NCBI GenBank assembly: GCA_963422745.1
Contig: OY730477.1
Location: forward strand, 1,550,001-1,614,000
Source of the DNA: G963422745 sp963422745
Lineage (GTDB): Bacteria > Actinomycetota > Acidimicrobiia > Acidimicrobiales > Aldehydirespiratoraceae
Reading direction: 5' to 3'
DNA length: 64,000 bases
Under the pieces are notes generated by a model that made no database searches, was not told the DNA's origin, and was given only the letters and a program-made list of their open reading frames with translations. Made by a program: the position numbers and the translations under genes. Of this stretch, positions 25,933-35,052 are shown in pieces (the stretch's first letter is position 1; the number at the start of each line of letters is the position of its first letter).

Positions 25933-26007
25933 CCCGTTGCGATACGATCTGACGCTTCAGGTCAGGGGAATCTAACGGTCGCCTTCGGGCACCTGGAGGC
26001 AATGCAG

Positions 26008-27774
26008 ATGACCAAGATGACACCGAGCGAGGCGTTTGTGGAGACCTTGGTGGCAAATGATGTCACCACGATCTTCGGCATCATGGGCAGCGCGTTCATG
26101 GATGCAATGGACATCTTCGCCCCGGCGGGGATTCGCCTAGTGCCGGTCGTGCATGAGCAGGGTGCAGCCCACATGGCAGACGGCTACGCCCGGGTGAGCG
26201 GGCGCCACGGTGTTGTGATCGGTCAGAACGGTCCGGGCATCTCAAACTGCGTCACCGCCGTAGCTGCTGCGTTCTGGGCTCACAGCCCGGTCGTTGTGGT
26301 GACGCCCGAGACCGGCACGATGGGCATCGGTCTCGGCGGCTTCCAAGAAGCCAACCAGCTTCCGATGTTCCAGGAATTCGTCAAGTATCAGGGCCACATC
26401 AACAACGAGCACCGCATGGCCGAAATCACCCAGCGGTGCTTCGACCGGGCGCTCAGCGAGATCGGCCCGACGCAGCTCAACATCCCCCGTGACCGGTTCT
26501 ACGGCGAGATCGACGTTGAGATAGCAGAACCGATGCGACTTGATCGCGGCCCCGGCGGCGACCGGTCGCTTAACAAAGCGGCGGAGCTACTGGCACGTGC
26601 ACGGTTCCCGGTGATGATCAGCGGCGGCGGGGTGGTCATGGGCGATGCCGTTGCTGATGCAGTGGCCCTCGCTGAGCGTTTGGGCTGCCCTGTCGTCAAC
26701 AGCTACCTACACAACGACTCATTCCCCGCAAGCCACCCCCAATGGTGTGGGCCTCTCGGCTATCAGGGCTCCAAGGCAGCCATGAGGTTGATCAGCCGTG
26801 CCGATGTGGTGCTGGCTCTCGGCACACGACTCGGGCCGTTCGGCACCCTGCCTCAGCATGGTATGGATTACTGGCCCGCCAACGCCGAGATCATCCAGGT
26901 TGATGCCGACCACAAGATGCTCGGGCTGGTCAAGAAGATATCGGTGGGTATATGCGGAGATGCCGGTGCGGCGGCTAGTGCGCTGCTTAACCGATTGAGG
27001 GGCCGAACCCTCGTCTGCGACGCCGACCGGGTCGGCCGCGAAGCGCTCACCGCTGAGGCAAAGTCGTCATGGGAAGATGAACTTGACCGCTGGACGCATG
27101 AAACCGACGATTTCAGTCTGGAGATGATCTCTGAGGCCGACGCCGAACACAGCAACTGGCTCCATCCCCGCCAAGTGCTGCGGGAACTTGAGAACGCCAT
27201 GCCGGAAAGGGCCATGGTGTCGACCGACATCGGCAACATCAACTCCGTCGCCAACAGCTACCTGCGTTTCGGTGAGCCCCGCTCGTTCTTCGCTCCCATG
27301 AGCTGGGGCAACTGCGGCTACGCCCTACCGACTATCATTGGAGCCAAAGCCGCGGCCCCGGATCGTCCGGCGATCTCCTATGCTGGTGACGGTGCCTGGG
27401 CCATGAGCATGGTGGAGTTGATGACCTCGGTGCGCCACAGCATTCCTGTGACCGCAGTCGTATTCCACAACCGCCAGTGGGGTGCCGAAAAAAAGAACCA
27501 GGTTGACTTCTACGGACGCAGGTTCGTGGCTGGCGAACTTGAGGGTGGTGAGAACTACGCTGAGATCGCTCGCACAATGGGCGCGGCGGGGGTGCGTGTT
27601 GATCGGCTCGACAATGTTGCAGGCGCGCTCGCCGAGGCTGTCGATGCTCAGATGAATGATGGCATCACCACCGTCGTTGAGATCATGTGCACCAAGGAAC
27701 TCGGCGATCCGTTCCGCAAGGATGCCCTGCGGACCCCGGTTCGATATCTGGATAAGTACAAGGACTTCGTCTGA
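26008..27774 (+). CDS. xsc: Sulfoacetaldehyde acetyltransferase
   Basis: 588 aa from ATG 26008, eight nt after GGAGG (ATG 26002 is too close to it). ThDP-dependent enzyme of the acetolactate synthase superfamily: FGIMGSAFMDAMDIFAPAGI, VVHEQGAAHMADGYARVSG (catalytic Glu), GQNGPGISNCVTAV, GLGGFQEANQ, and the ThDP-Mg site GDGAWAMSMVELMTS to NRQWGAEKKNQ. FGIxGSAxM, GGFQE and the C-terminal KELGDPFRKDAL tail separate Xsc from acetolactate synthase and glyoxylate carboligase. It converts sulfoacetaldehyde plus phosphate to acetyl phosphate and sulfite, the C-S bond cleavage step. Confidence 0.93.
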   Translation: MTKMTPSEAFVETLVANDVTTIFGIMGSAFMDAMDIFAPAGIRLVPVVHEQGAAHMADGYARVSGRHGVVIGQNGPGISNCVTAVAAAFWAHSPVVVVTPETGTMGIGLGGFQEANQLPMFQEFVKYQGHINNEHRMAEITQRCFDRALSEIGPTQLNIPRDRFYGEIDVEIAEPMRLDRGPGGDRSLNKAAELLARARFPVMISGGGVVMGDAVADAVALAERLGCPVVNSYLHNDSFPASHPQWCGPLGYQGSKAAMRLISRADVVLALGTRLGPFGTLPQHGMDYWPANAEIIQVDADHKMLGLVKKISVGICGDAGAAASALLNRLRGRTLVCDADRVGREALTAEAKSSWEDELDRWTHETDDFSLEMISEADAEHSNWLHPRQVLRELENAMPERAMVSTDIGNINSVANSYLRFGEPRSFFAPMSWGNCGYALPTIIGAKAAAPDRPAISYAGDGAWAMSMVELMTSVRHSIPVTAVVFHNRQWGAEKKNQVDFYGRRFVAGELEGGENYAEIARTMGAAGVRVDRLDNVAGALAEAVDAQMNDGITTVVEIMCTKELGDPFRKDALRTPVRYLDKYKDFV

Positions 27775-27785
27775 CCGCCCAGTCC

Positions 27786-28778
27786 TTGACCGATACCGAA
27801 TCTGAGTTTGATGACGGGTTTGAGCTTGGCGTTGAATCGATGGTCGAGATTGATGTGGCTATTACTTTCGGGTTCGACGATGACCTGATCGCCAACCCGA
27901 GCGTCTACGGGTTTACCGAACCCGGCGAACATGTACCTGAACTCGATCCTGCCTACCGTTTCGATCCCGCCAGCACCGCAGCGATCCTCGCCGGATTCGT
28001 TCACAACCGCCGCGTGCTTCTCGTTGGCGCTCACGGCGCTGGCAAGTCGACCCACATTGAGCAGGTAGCTGCCCGTCTCAACTGGCCTTGTGTGCGGGTC
28101 AACCTCGATGGCCACGTAACCCGAACTGACCTGGTTGGCCATGAAGCGATCGTGATACGCAACGGGGTCCAGGTCACCGAGTTCCAGCCCGGCGTTCTCC
28201 CGTGGGCGCTCCAGCGCCCCTGTGCCTTGGTGTTCGATGAACTAGATGCTGGCCAGCCGGAGGTAATGTTCGTCATACATCGCGTTCTTGAGCGTGCAGG
28301 ACACTTCACGCTGCTGGACCAAAACCGTGTATTGCGCCCCCATCGGCAGTTTCGCCTGTTCGCGACCGCCAACACCATCGGGTCCGGCGATCTCACCGGG
28401 CAATACCACGGCACTCATCCGATCAACCAAGCCCAGATTGACCGCTGGGACATCGTCGCTCAACTTGACTATCCCGCCCCGGCCACAGAAGCCGAGATCG
28501 TTGCTGCCCGGGTGCCAGCACTGTTCGCCCGCCCCAGCGGACCGGAACTGATCGACAAGATGGTGATACTCGCGGGCATGACCCGAATCGGGTTCGCGGC
28601 AGGTGACCTGAGGGTCCCGATGTCGCCCCGCACGGTGATCAGCTGGGCCGAAAATGTCGAGATCTTCGCATCCGTTCCGACAGCGTTGCGCTATGCGTAC
28701 CTGAACGCATGCGACCCCGACGAGCGATCGATAGTGGGTGAATACCACCAGCGTGTCTTCGGAACCGAACTCAGCTGA
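27786..28778 (+). CDS. cobS: Aerobic cobaltochelatase subunit CobS (AAA+ ATPase)
   Basis: 330 aa from a TTG at 27786; ATG 27840 (MVEIDVAITFGF) is an equally plausible start. Near-signature CobS sequence: VPELDPAYRFDP, Walker A LLVGAHGAGKSTHIEQVAAR, LNWPCVRVNLDGHVTRTDL, Walker B LVFDELDAGQPEVMFVIHRV, LLDQNRVLRPH, FRLFATANTIGSGDLTG, INQAQIDRW and MSPRTVISWAENVEIF. With CobT and CobN it inserts Co2+ into hydrogenobyrinate a,c-diamide using ATP. It overlaps cobT. No CobN is in the window. A MoxR-type role with another VWA protein is possible but less likely. Confidence 0.9.
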   Translation: MTDTESEFDDGFELGVESMVEIDVAITFGFDDDLIANPSVYGFTEPGEHVPELDPAYRFDPASTAAILAGFVHNRRVLLVGAHGAGKSTHIEQVAARLNWPCVRVNLDGHVTRTDLVGHEAIVIRNGVQVTEFQPGVLPWALQRPCALVFDELDAGQPEVMFVIHRVLERAGHFTLLDQNRVLRPHRQFRLFATANTIGSGDLTGQYHGTHPINQAQIDRWDIVAQLDYPAPATEAEIVAARVPALFARPSGPELIDKMVILAGMTRIGFAAGDLRVPMSPRTVISWAENVEIFASVPTALRYAYLNACDPDERSIVGEYHQRVFGTELS

Positions 28779-30567
28779 CCTCGACTCGACCCAGCCGTGG
28801 CTTCGATTCACGCCACCAGGTCAACACCGCGATCGTCATGAGATTGATCCGAGGCCGGGTCCGAAGTTGTGGTCCTCGCTTCGCCCGCGACAGCGTCGCC
28901 AACTCGTCGCCTCAACGATTCGCGCGCTGGGCGAAGACGCCAAGGCGAGCTATCGGGGTCGTCGGCTATGGATCGGGCAGCAACAGGTAGCTGTAGCGTC
29001 GCCGCATCTTGGCGTAGACATAGAAGCCGCCGATGCTTCCTGTGCCCGTGGCACCGCGGACGCCCTCGGCCTGCTCGTGCGTTACTGCGACCTCACCATG
29101 CACACCGCAATGGCACCGGAGTCGCCGCTGCAACGCGTGGTGTTCGACATCGCCGAACAGATTCGCTGCGAAGCCAGGGCGCCTCGCCTGCTCAAAGGCG
29201 TCAGGGTCAACCTCCGGGCCGCTTTCGACAACTGGTCATGGACTATGCGAACCGAGCGTGTCACCGAGACGCACGTTGGTTTGGTGTTGTTCACCGTCGT
29301 GCACATGATCCGATCCCGCCTGTTTGCCGCAAGCGACACCACAGCGATCGGTGATCTAATTGAGGAAACCCGTGGCGAGCTGGCTCCGCTGATCGGCACC
29401 GCCCTGGCTACTTTGCCACACGTCGTCAACGATCAACGGGCGTTCGCGTATGTTGCCCGCGAGATCGCCGAGGCGGTTGCACTTTGGGTTGGAGCCGATG
29501 CTTGCGCCCCGGCGTTGTCTGCACTGTCGGGGTTGGAGAACTTTTTCGATGCCGTGGACATAGTCGAATCTGGTAAGCCCGGTGATCCGACCCGAGCTTC
29601 GGTTGCCGACCCAGACCCCACGATGGGCAGCTCACTGGAATGTCTCGGCGACTACTGCGTGTTCACCCGAGCCTTTGACCGGGTGGTGCGTGCTGATTCG
29701 TTGGTTGACGAGACCCGCCGTATCGCGCTGCGCAGCGAACTTGACTCCTTTGGCCACAAGCAAGCCGTCAGCTTGACGCGGCTGGCCCGAAGACTTCGGG
29801 TCGCTTTGAGCCGTCCAGTTGTAAACGGCTGGCATTTCAACACCGAAGACGGACGCCTCGACGGCGCTCGACTAGCTAGGTTGGTTGTTGACCCCACTGA
29901 CCGTCGAGTGTTTCGTCGGGACCGGATCCGATCGCAGCCCGACGCCTGCGTCACGTTCCTCGTCGACAACTCAGGATCGATGAAGCGCCAAGACCCTACC
30001 GCTGTTGCAGCGTTCATCGACACCTTCGCTCGAGCTGTCGAGCTGGCTGGGGCACCCGCCGAGGTGCTCGGTTTCACCACCCGTTCCTACAGCGGCGGCG
30101 AAGCCCGCCGACAATGGCAACAAAGCGGCCGACCCGAGATGCCGGGACGGCTCGCCGAGGTGTTACACATCATCTACAAAGACGCCGACACGTGTTGGCG
30201 TCGCGCGAGACGGTCACTGGCGGTGATGCTGTCCCCGTATCACTATCGCGAAAGCACCGACGGCGAGGCGTTGATCTGGGCTGCGACCCGTCTGGCGAAG
30301 CGACGCGAGTCACGAAGAATCATCGTTGTAATCAGCGACGGTACCCCTACCGAATCGTCCACGGCGTCGGTGAATCGGCCCGGGTTTCTCAACGATCACC
30401 TAGCCGCAGTCGCCGCGTCGATCCATCACCAGCGCAGGATCGAGATCGTTGCACTGGCACTAGACGGTGACCTCAGCGATATCTATCCCCGCTCAATATC
30501 GGTCGAAACAAGCGAACTACGTTCATGGGCTGGTTATGAAATCGTCCTCAGACAGTTGGCAAGGTGA
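28738..30567 (+). CDS. cobT: Cobaltochelatase subunit CobT-like (VWA domain)
   Basis: 609 aa, GTG start overlapping cobS by 41 nt (a GTG at 28753 is an alternative). The C-terminal von Willebrand A domain has a full MIDAS site (VDNSGSMK, about 408-415), EVLGFTTRSYSGGEARRQW, GRLAEVLHIIYKDADTCWRRARR, DGEALIWAATRLAKRRE and VISDGTPTESST, all characteristic of CobT. The N-terminal half is helical and less conserved; the usual acidic middle region is short. It pairs with CobS in the chelatase motor. The last codons and stop lie in a 23-bp tandem duplication. Confidence 0.88.
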   Translation: MNTTSVSSEPNSADLDSTQPWLRFTPPGQHRDRHEIDPRPGPKLWSSLRPRQRRQLVASTIRALGEDAKASYRGRRLWIGQQQVAVASPHLGVDIEAADASCARGTADALGLLVRYCDLTMHTAMAPESPLQRVVFDIAEQIRCEARAPRLLKGVRVNLRAAFDNWSWTMRTERVTETHVGLVLFTVVHMIRSRLFAASDTTAIGDLIEETRGELAPLIGTALATLPHVVNDQRAFAYVAREIAEAVALWVGADACAPALSALSGLENFFDAVDIVESGKPGDPTRASVADPDPTMGSSLECLGDYCVFTRAFDRVVRADSLVDETRRIALRSELDSFGHKQAVSLTRLARRLRVALSRPVVNGWHFNTEDGRLDGARLARLVVDPTDRRVFRRDRIRSQPDACVTFLVDNSGSMKRQDPTAVAAFIDTFARAVELAGAPAEVLGFTTRSYSGGEARRQWQQSGRPEMPGRLAEVLHIIYKDADTCWRRARRSLAVMLSPYHYRESTDGEALIWAATRLAKRRESRRIIVVISDGTPTESSTASVNRPGFLNDHLAAVAASIHHQRRIEIVALALDGDLSDIYPRSISVETSELRSWAGYEIVLRQLAR

Positions 30568-30600
30568 CAATACTGCCGCTGACAAGGTGAAAATACTGCC
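30559..30600 (+). repeat. 23-bp tandem duplication across the cobT stop codon
   Basis: CAAGGTGACAATACTGCC (30560) and CAAGGTGAAAATACTGCC (30583) differ at one base. The first copy contains the cobT TGA. It lies just upstream of the argC promoter and could also be a regulator site. Confidence 0.8.
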
Positions 30601-30606
30601 CCAAGA

Positions 30607-30637
30607 TTGTGCATAACCATTCATATTCTTGTATAGT
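30607..30637 (+). promoter_or_regulatory. argC promoter with an ArgR box in its spacer
   Basis: TTGTGC (30607-30612) and TATAGT (30632-30637) are a -35/-10 pair with a 19-bp spacer. Within it, TGCATAACCATTCA (30610-30623) matches the ArgR half-site pattern TGAAT-N4-ATTCA at nine of ten positions. The predicted start point falls at the argC GTG (30644), so the mRNA may be leaderless. ArgR is encoded in the same operon. Confidence 0.65.
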
Positions 30638-30643
30638 CCCGGA

Positions 30644-31681
30644 GTGTTTAGAACGGTGATCATCGGTGGCTCCGGTTACAGCGGTGCCGAACTGCTGCGG
30701 CTGTGCGCCTCGCATCCTCATCTGGAAGTGGTAGCCGCAACAGCTGACAGTAAAGCCGGAACCGAAGTCGCCGATCTCTACCCGAGTCTTTCGGGTGCCT
30801 ACCCGAACATGGCTTATGTGCCCTATGAGCCCGAACACGTAGAGCACGCCGACCTGGTTTTCCTGGCGCTGCCTCACGGGGCGTCGCAGCGGATCGTGCC
30901 GGAGATCATCAAGGACGATGCAAGACACATCGTTGATCTGGCAGCCGACTTCCGACTTGACGACGCAGCCCTGTATCCGCAGTGGTACAGCGAAACCCAC
31001 CAAGCCCCCGACCTGCTCAACGAGTTCGTGTTCGGACTGCCTGAGTTGTACCGCGAGCAGATCACGGGTGCGCGCATGGTCGCCGCGCCAGGCTGCTATG
31101 TCACCTGCTCAGTGCTGGCCCTTGCGCCTCTCGTTGCCGCTGGGTTGGTTCAAACCACTGGCATCGTTGTTGATGCGGCTAGCGGTGTCAGTGGCGCGGG
31201 CCGTGTGCCGCGTGATCAGACCACGTTTTGTACCGTAGATGAGGACTTCACCGCTTACGGATTGCTTGAGCACCGCCACACACCGGAGATCGAAATGGTG
31301 TTGCGAAGAAGCGCCGACACGCAAGTTGAGGTGTTGTTCACGCCGCATCTGGCACCCATGAGCCGGGGGATCCTCGCCACCTGCTACGCCCGTCCGACCT
31401 CACCGACGACGACCAGCGAGGTGCTGTCGTGCCTCGCTGACACGTACGCGAGCGAGCCGTTCGTGATCGTGGATCATCGGCTTCCGCACACCAAGTCCAC
31501 GCTGGGGTCCAACACCTGTCATATCACCGCGCGGGTTGATCCCCGCACCGGTTGGGTGGTTGTCATCTCCGCACTGGACAACCTCGTGAAAGGTGCATCC
31601 GGGCAGGCAATCCAGTGCGCCAATTTGGCGTTGGGTCTTCCTGAGACGTGCGGTCTGGGTGTCACGGGTGTGTATCCGTAA
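30644..31681 (+). CDS. argC: N-acetyl-gamma-glutamyl-phosphate reductase
   Basis: 345 aa from GTG 30644 (VFRTVIIGGSGYSGAELL). The Rossmann motif GGSGYSGAELLRL, then VFLALPHGAS, DLAADFRL and the catalytic Cys in VAAPGCYVTCSVLAL are all present, with a conserved HTPEIE. It reduces N-acetylglutamyl phosphate to the semialdehyde with NADPH, step three of arginine synthesis. It is the first gene of argCJBDFR. The in-frame TTG at 30629 is probably not used since it overlaps the -10 element. Confidence 0.94.
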   Translation: MFRTVIIGGSGYSGAELLRLCASHPHLEVVAATADSKAGTEVADLYPSLSGAYPNMAYVPYEPEHVEHADLVFLALPHGASQRIVPEIIKDDARHIVDLAADFRLDDAALYPQWYSETHQAPDLLNEFVFGLPELYREQITGARMVAAPGCYVTCSVLALAPLVAAGLVQTTGIVVDAASGVSGAGRVPRDQTTFCTVDEDFTAYGLLEHRHTPEIEMVLRRSADTQVEVLFTPHLAPMSRGILATCYARPTSPTTTSEVLSCLADTYASEPFVIVDHRLPHTKSTLGSNTCHITARVDPRTGWVVVISALDNLVKGASGQAIQCANLALGLPETCGLGVTGVYP

Positions 31682-31706
31682 GTCTTTGGAAAGTGCTGAG
31701 GTATCA

Positions 31707-32933
31707 ATGACCGCATCCACATCTGACCTGTTCGCTGCAATGGCACCGGTTGCCGGTGTTGGGCTTGCCACCGTTGCTGCCGGGATACAAGGCGGTGACC
31801 GTCACGATCTTGTGCTTGTTGAACTCGCTGAGGGAACTTCTGTGGCTGGGGTGTTCACCAAATCGCTGTGTCCATCGGCCCCCGTGGAGTGGTCCAGGGG
31901 CCTGCTGGCCGCCGCGCAACCGCCACGCGCACTCGTGTGCAACAGCGGTAACGCCAACGCCTTCACCGGTTCGGCAGGCCACGCCACATGCGCGCTGATC
32001 GCCTCTGCAACCGCTGCAGCCCTGGGTACCGAACCTCGACGTGTGTATCTCTGCTCCACCGGCGTCATAGGTGAACAAATGCCCGATGCTTTGCTTCAGG
32101 CGGTGATCCCTGCCGCAGCCGCACAGGTTCGCCCGTCGGAGCAACACCGATGGTTTTGCGCTGCCGATGCGATCCGCACCACAGACACGGTCGCCAAGGG
32201 GGCGTGCGCAGCCATCGACGGTTGCGCGGCCACGATCGTCGGGATCGCCAAAGGCAGCGGAATGATCGCGCCCGACATGGCCACCATGCTGGCGTTCGTG
32301 TTCACCGACTTGGCTGTGGAACCCTCTATCCTGCAGCGTTGCGTCAACCGGGCTGTCGCAGCCAGCTTCAATTGCATCACCATCGACTCCGACACATCCA
32401 CCAGCGACACGGTGTTGGTGTTTGCTACAGGAGAGAATATTGACGGTGAGATTCGCCACGATAGCGATCCCCGCATCCCGTCGTTTCAGGCCGCGCTCAA
32501 CTCGGTATGTCTCGATTTGGCCCACCAGATCGTTCGCGATGGCGAGGGTGCCACCAAGTTCGTTGAGGTCACAGTCACTGGTGCCGCCAACGAATCCGCT
32601 GCTAAGGCAATCGCGTTCGCCATCGGGAACTCACCTCTAGTCAAGACTGCGTTGGCTGCCGCGGACGACAACTGGGGCCGCATCGTAATGGCGGTTGGGA
32701 AGTCAGGTCAGGCCGCGGACCGTGACCGGTTGGCGATTCGCATCGGGGCTGAGCAGGTGTGCGCTTCCGGTGCATTGCTTGACAGCTACAGTCCCGAGCG
32801 TGGAGTGCAACACCTTCAAGGATCCGACGTTTGCCTGACAGTTGATGTTGGTGTCGGCGACGGCGCAGCCACCATATGGACGTGTGACCTGACGCAGGGC
32901 TACATCGACATCAATGCCGGTTACCGAACATGA
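31707..32933 (+). CDS. argJ: Bifunctional ornithine acetyltransferase / N-acetylglutamate synthase
   Basis: 408 aa from ATG 31707, with GAGG 5 nt upstream. ArgJ is self-cleaving; the site is in KGSGMIAPDMATMLAF, between Ala192 and the nucleophile Thr193. CNSGNANAFTG, LCSTGVIGEQMP, SDTSTSDTVLVFATG and the C-terminal GYIDINAGYRT are conserved. It moves acetyl from N-acetylornithine to glutamate, giving the cyclic route. Whether it also accepts acetyl-CoA cannot be read off. The stop overlaps argB (ATGA). Confidence 0.95.
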   Translation: MTASTSDLFAAMAPVAGVGLATVAAGIQGGDRHDLVLVELAEGTSVAGVFTKSLCPSAPVEWSRGLLAAAQPPRALVCNSGNANAFTGSAGHATCALIASATAAALGTEPRRVYLCSTGVIGEQMPDALLQAVIPAAAAQVRPSEQHRWFCAADAIRTTDTVAKGACAAIDGCAATIVGIAKGSGMIAPDMATMLAFVFTDLAVEPSILQRCVNRAVAASFNCITIDSDTSTSDTVLVFATGENIDGEIRHDSDPRIPSFQAALNSVCLDLAHQIVRDGEGATKFVEVTVTGAANESAAKAIAFAIGNSPLVKTALAAADDNWGRIVMAVGKSGQAADRDRLAIRIGAEQVCASGALLDSYSPERGVQHLQGSDVCLTVDVGVGDGAATIWTCDLTQGYIDINAGYRT

Positions 32934-33844
32934 ACGATCTACCGGACATGACCGTGCATACCAGCACCGAGATCATCGATCGAGGATTCTCGCCATCCCA
33001 GCGTGCCGGTGTGCTGGTGGAGACATTGCCATACATCCGGCGATTCCGTGAAGCGCTCGTAGTAGTGAAACTCGGCGGCAGCACCATGGCCGATCCCGCC
33101 CTGGTCGATTCTTTTGCCCGTGACATCGTCTTGTTGGGATCCGTAGGTCTCAAGCCCGTAGTTGTTCATGGGGGCGGTCCCCAGATCGGGGAGCTACTCG
33201 GCCGGCTCGGCAAGCAATCCAGCTTCGTAAACGGATTGCGCGTAACCGACTCCGAAACTCTCGACGTTGCGCGCATGGTCCTGGTCGGCAAAGTTGGTCG
33301 CGACATCGTGAGCGCTCTCGGTGTGCACGGAGGTCACGCCGTCGGACTATCCGGCGAGGACGGGGGCCTTATTGTCGCAGCGCCACGCCACGAGGATCTG
33401 GGCTACGTCGGTGACGTTGTGGCCGTCAATCCGGGGATTGTGCAGCGATTGCTTGCCGAGAACGTCATCCCGGTCGTGTCGTCGATCGGGTCCGATGGCC
33501 AAGGCCAGTCTTTCAATATCAATGCCGACACTGTCGCAGCCCGTCTGGCTGGCACACTCGGTGCCGCCAAAGTCATCTATCTCACCGACGTGGCGGGATT
33601 GCTTATCGAACCCGACGATCCGACCTCAATCGTCGCCCGGGCAACCACAACAGATGTATCCGCGATGATCGCAGATGGGTCCATCACCGCAGGGATGATC
33701 CCCAAGGCGGAGGCCTGTATTGACGCTGTCACCTCGGGTGCTGTGAGCGCGCATGTGCTTGACGGTCGCATACCTCATGTCGTATTGCTCGAATTGTTCA
33801 CCGACGCCGGAATCGGCACGATGATTGTTAAGGAGCCAACATGA
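32930..33844 (+). CDS. argB: Acetylglutamate kinase
   Basis: 304 aa. Amino-acid kinase fold: VVKLGGSTMAD, VVVHGGGPQIGELLGRLG, VNGLRVTD, ALGVHGGHAVGLSGEDGG, NINADTVAARLAG and GGMIPK-like AGMIPKAEACIDAV. An N-terminal extension of about 30 residues before the first strand is the type found in arginine-inhibited hexameric kinases, which suggests feedback control by arginine. It phosphorylates N-acetylglutamate. Overlaps both neighbours by ATGA. Confidence 0.95.
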   Translation: MNDLPDMTVHTSTEIIDRGFSPSQRAGVLVETLPYIRRFREALVVVKLGGSTMADPALVDSFARDIVLLGSVGLKPVVVHGGGPQIGELLGRLGKQSSFVNGLRVTDSETLDVARMVLVGKVGRDIVSALGVHGGHAVGLSGEDGGLIVAAPRHEDLGYVGDVVAVNPGIVQRLLAENVIPVVSSIGSDGQGQSFNINADTVAARLAGTLGAAKVIYLTDVAGLLIEPDDPTSIVARATTTDVSAMIADGSITAGMIPKAEACIDAVTSGAVSAHVLDGRIPHVVLLELFTDAGIGTMIVKEPT

Positions 33845-35052
33845 CCGCTGAGCAGGCTGCCGCCTGGGGTGCGGTAGGCAATCACAGTCCCGTGATGAAC
33901 AACTACGGTTCACCACCGCGATTGTTCGTCGAGGGTCGAGGAGCTGAGCTCTGGGATCGTGAGGGACGTCGCCATCTCGATTTTCTGTGCGGGTTGGCCG
34001 TTACAGGCCTCGGTCACGCTCACCGCGTCGTAGTCGAGGCAGTGAGCGCTCAAGCCGCCCGGCTTACCCACACGTCCAACCTGTTCGCCAACGAGTATCA
34101 GGCTCCTGTGGCCGAGACCATTGACAGCCTTATCAATTCCGGATCAGGGCAGGTGCTGTTCCAGAACTCCGGCGCGGAAGCCAACGAGGCCGCAGTCAAA
34201 CTTGCCCGCAAGGCACAGGGTCGGGGTCGCCATGTTGTGATCTCGGCGCTCGGATCGTTCCACGGCCGCACCCTTGCCACACTTGCCGCCACTGGTCAAC
34301 CCACCAAGCACGAACCGTTCGTGCCGATGCCCGAAGGGTTCCGCTATGTGGTGTGGAATGACCCGGATGAACTTGAGTCGGCACTCAGCCCCGAGGTTGG
34401 TGCCGTGATGTTGGAACCCATACAGGCAGAGGGAGGAATCAACCCACCTTCGGCCCAATATCTCCCGGTGGTGGCAGAAATGTGTCGGCAGCGGGGGATC
34501 TTGTTGATCATGGATGAGATCCAAACCGGTCTCGGCAGGACTGGCACATGGTTCGGATTCCAGCACTCCGGCGTTGTTGCCGACATCGTCACGATCGCCA
34601 AAGGTGTTGCCAACGGCATGCCCGTAGGTGCAATGTGGGCACGTGACGACATTGCGGCCGCTTTCACCCCCGGTGATCACGGCTCTACCTTTGCCGGACA
34701 ACCGCTAGCTCTGGCAGCCGCAGCAGCAACGCTCGGTGAACTCCAAAGGATCGAAGCACCGACCGTCGCTCAAGACCTTGAGGCAGTGTTGCGCAAGCTG
34801 CTGGGCGAGGTCCGAGGCGTCAGTTCTGTGAGAGGTCGGGGCTTGCTGCTCGGTGTCGAACTTGACCATGACGTGCTAGGCGGGCGCACAGCCGCGCAGA
34901 TCGTCTCGGCTTGTCTGGACCGCGGCCTGATTGTCAACGCCGTGACACCTACCGCTCTACGCCTGGCACCGCCATTTGTTGTTGACCACGACCAGCTCGC
35001 CGAAGGTGTAGGCATCATCGCCGACGCGCTCGGGGAACACAGGGCTGTGTGA
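33841..35052 (+). CDS. argD: Acetylornithine aminotransferase
   Basis: 403 aa. Class III aminotransferase: FQNSGAEANEAAVKLARK, SFHGRTLATLAATGQ, LEPIQAEGGINPPS, LLIMDEIQTGLGRTG and PLP lysine in TIAKGVANGMPVGAM. It makes N-acetylornithine from the semialdehyde and glutamate, and in many bacteria also acts in lysine synthesis. Overlaps argB (ATGA) and argF (GTGA). Confidence 0.94.
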   Translation: MTAEQAAAWGAVGNHSPVMNNYGSPPRLFVEGRGAELWDREGRRHLDFLCGLAVTGLGHAHRVVVEAVSAQAARLTHTSNLFANEYQAPVAETIDSLINSGSGQVLFQNSGAEANEAAVKLARKAQGRGRHVVISALGSFHGRTLATLAATGQPTKHEPFVPMPEGFRYVVWNDPDELESALSPEVGAVMLEPIQAEGGINPPSAQYLPVVAEMCRQRGILLIMDEIQTGLGRTGTWFGFQHSGVVADIVTIAKGVANGMPVGAMWARDDIAAAFTPGDHGSTFAGQPLALAAAAATLGELQRIEAPTVAQDLEAVLRKLLGEVRGVSSVRGRGLLLGVELDHDVLGGRTAAQIVSACLDRGLIVNAVTPTALRLAPPFVVDHDQLAEGVGIIADALGEHRAV

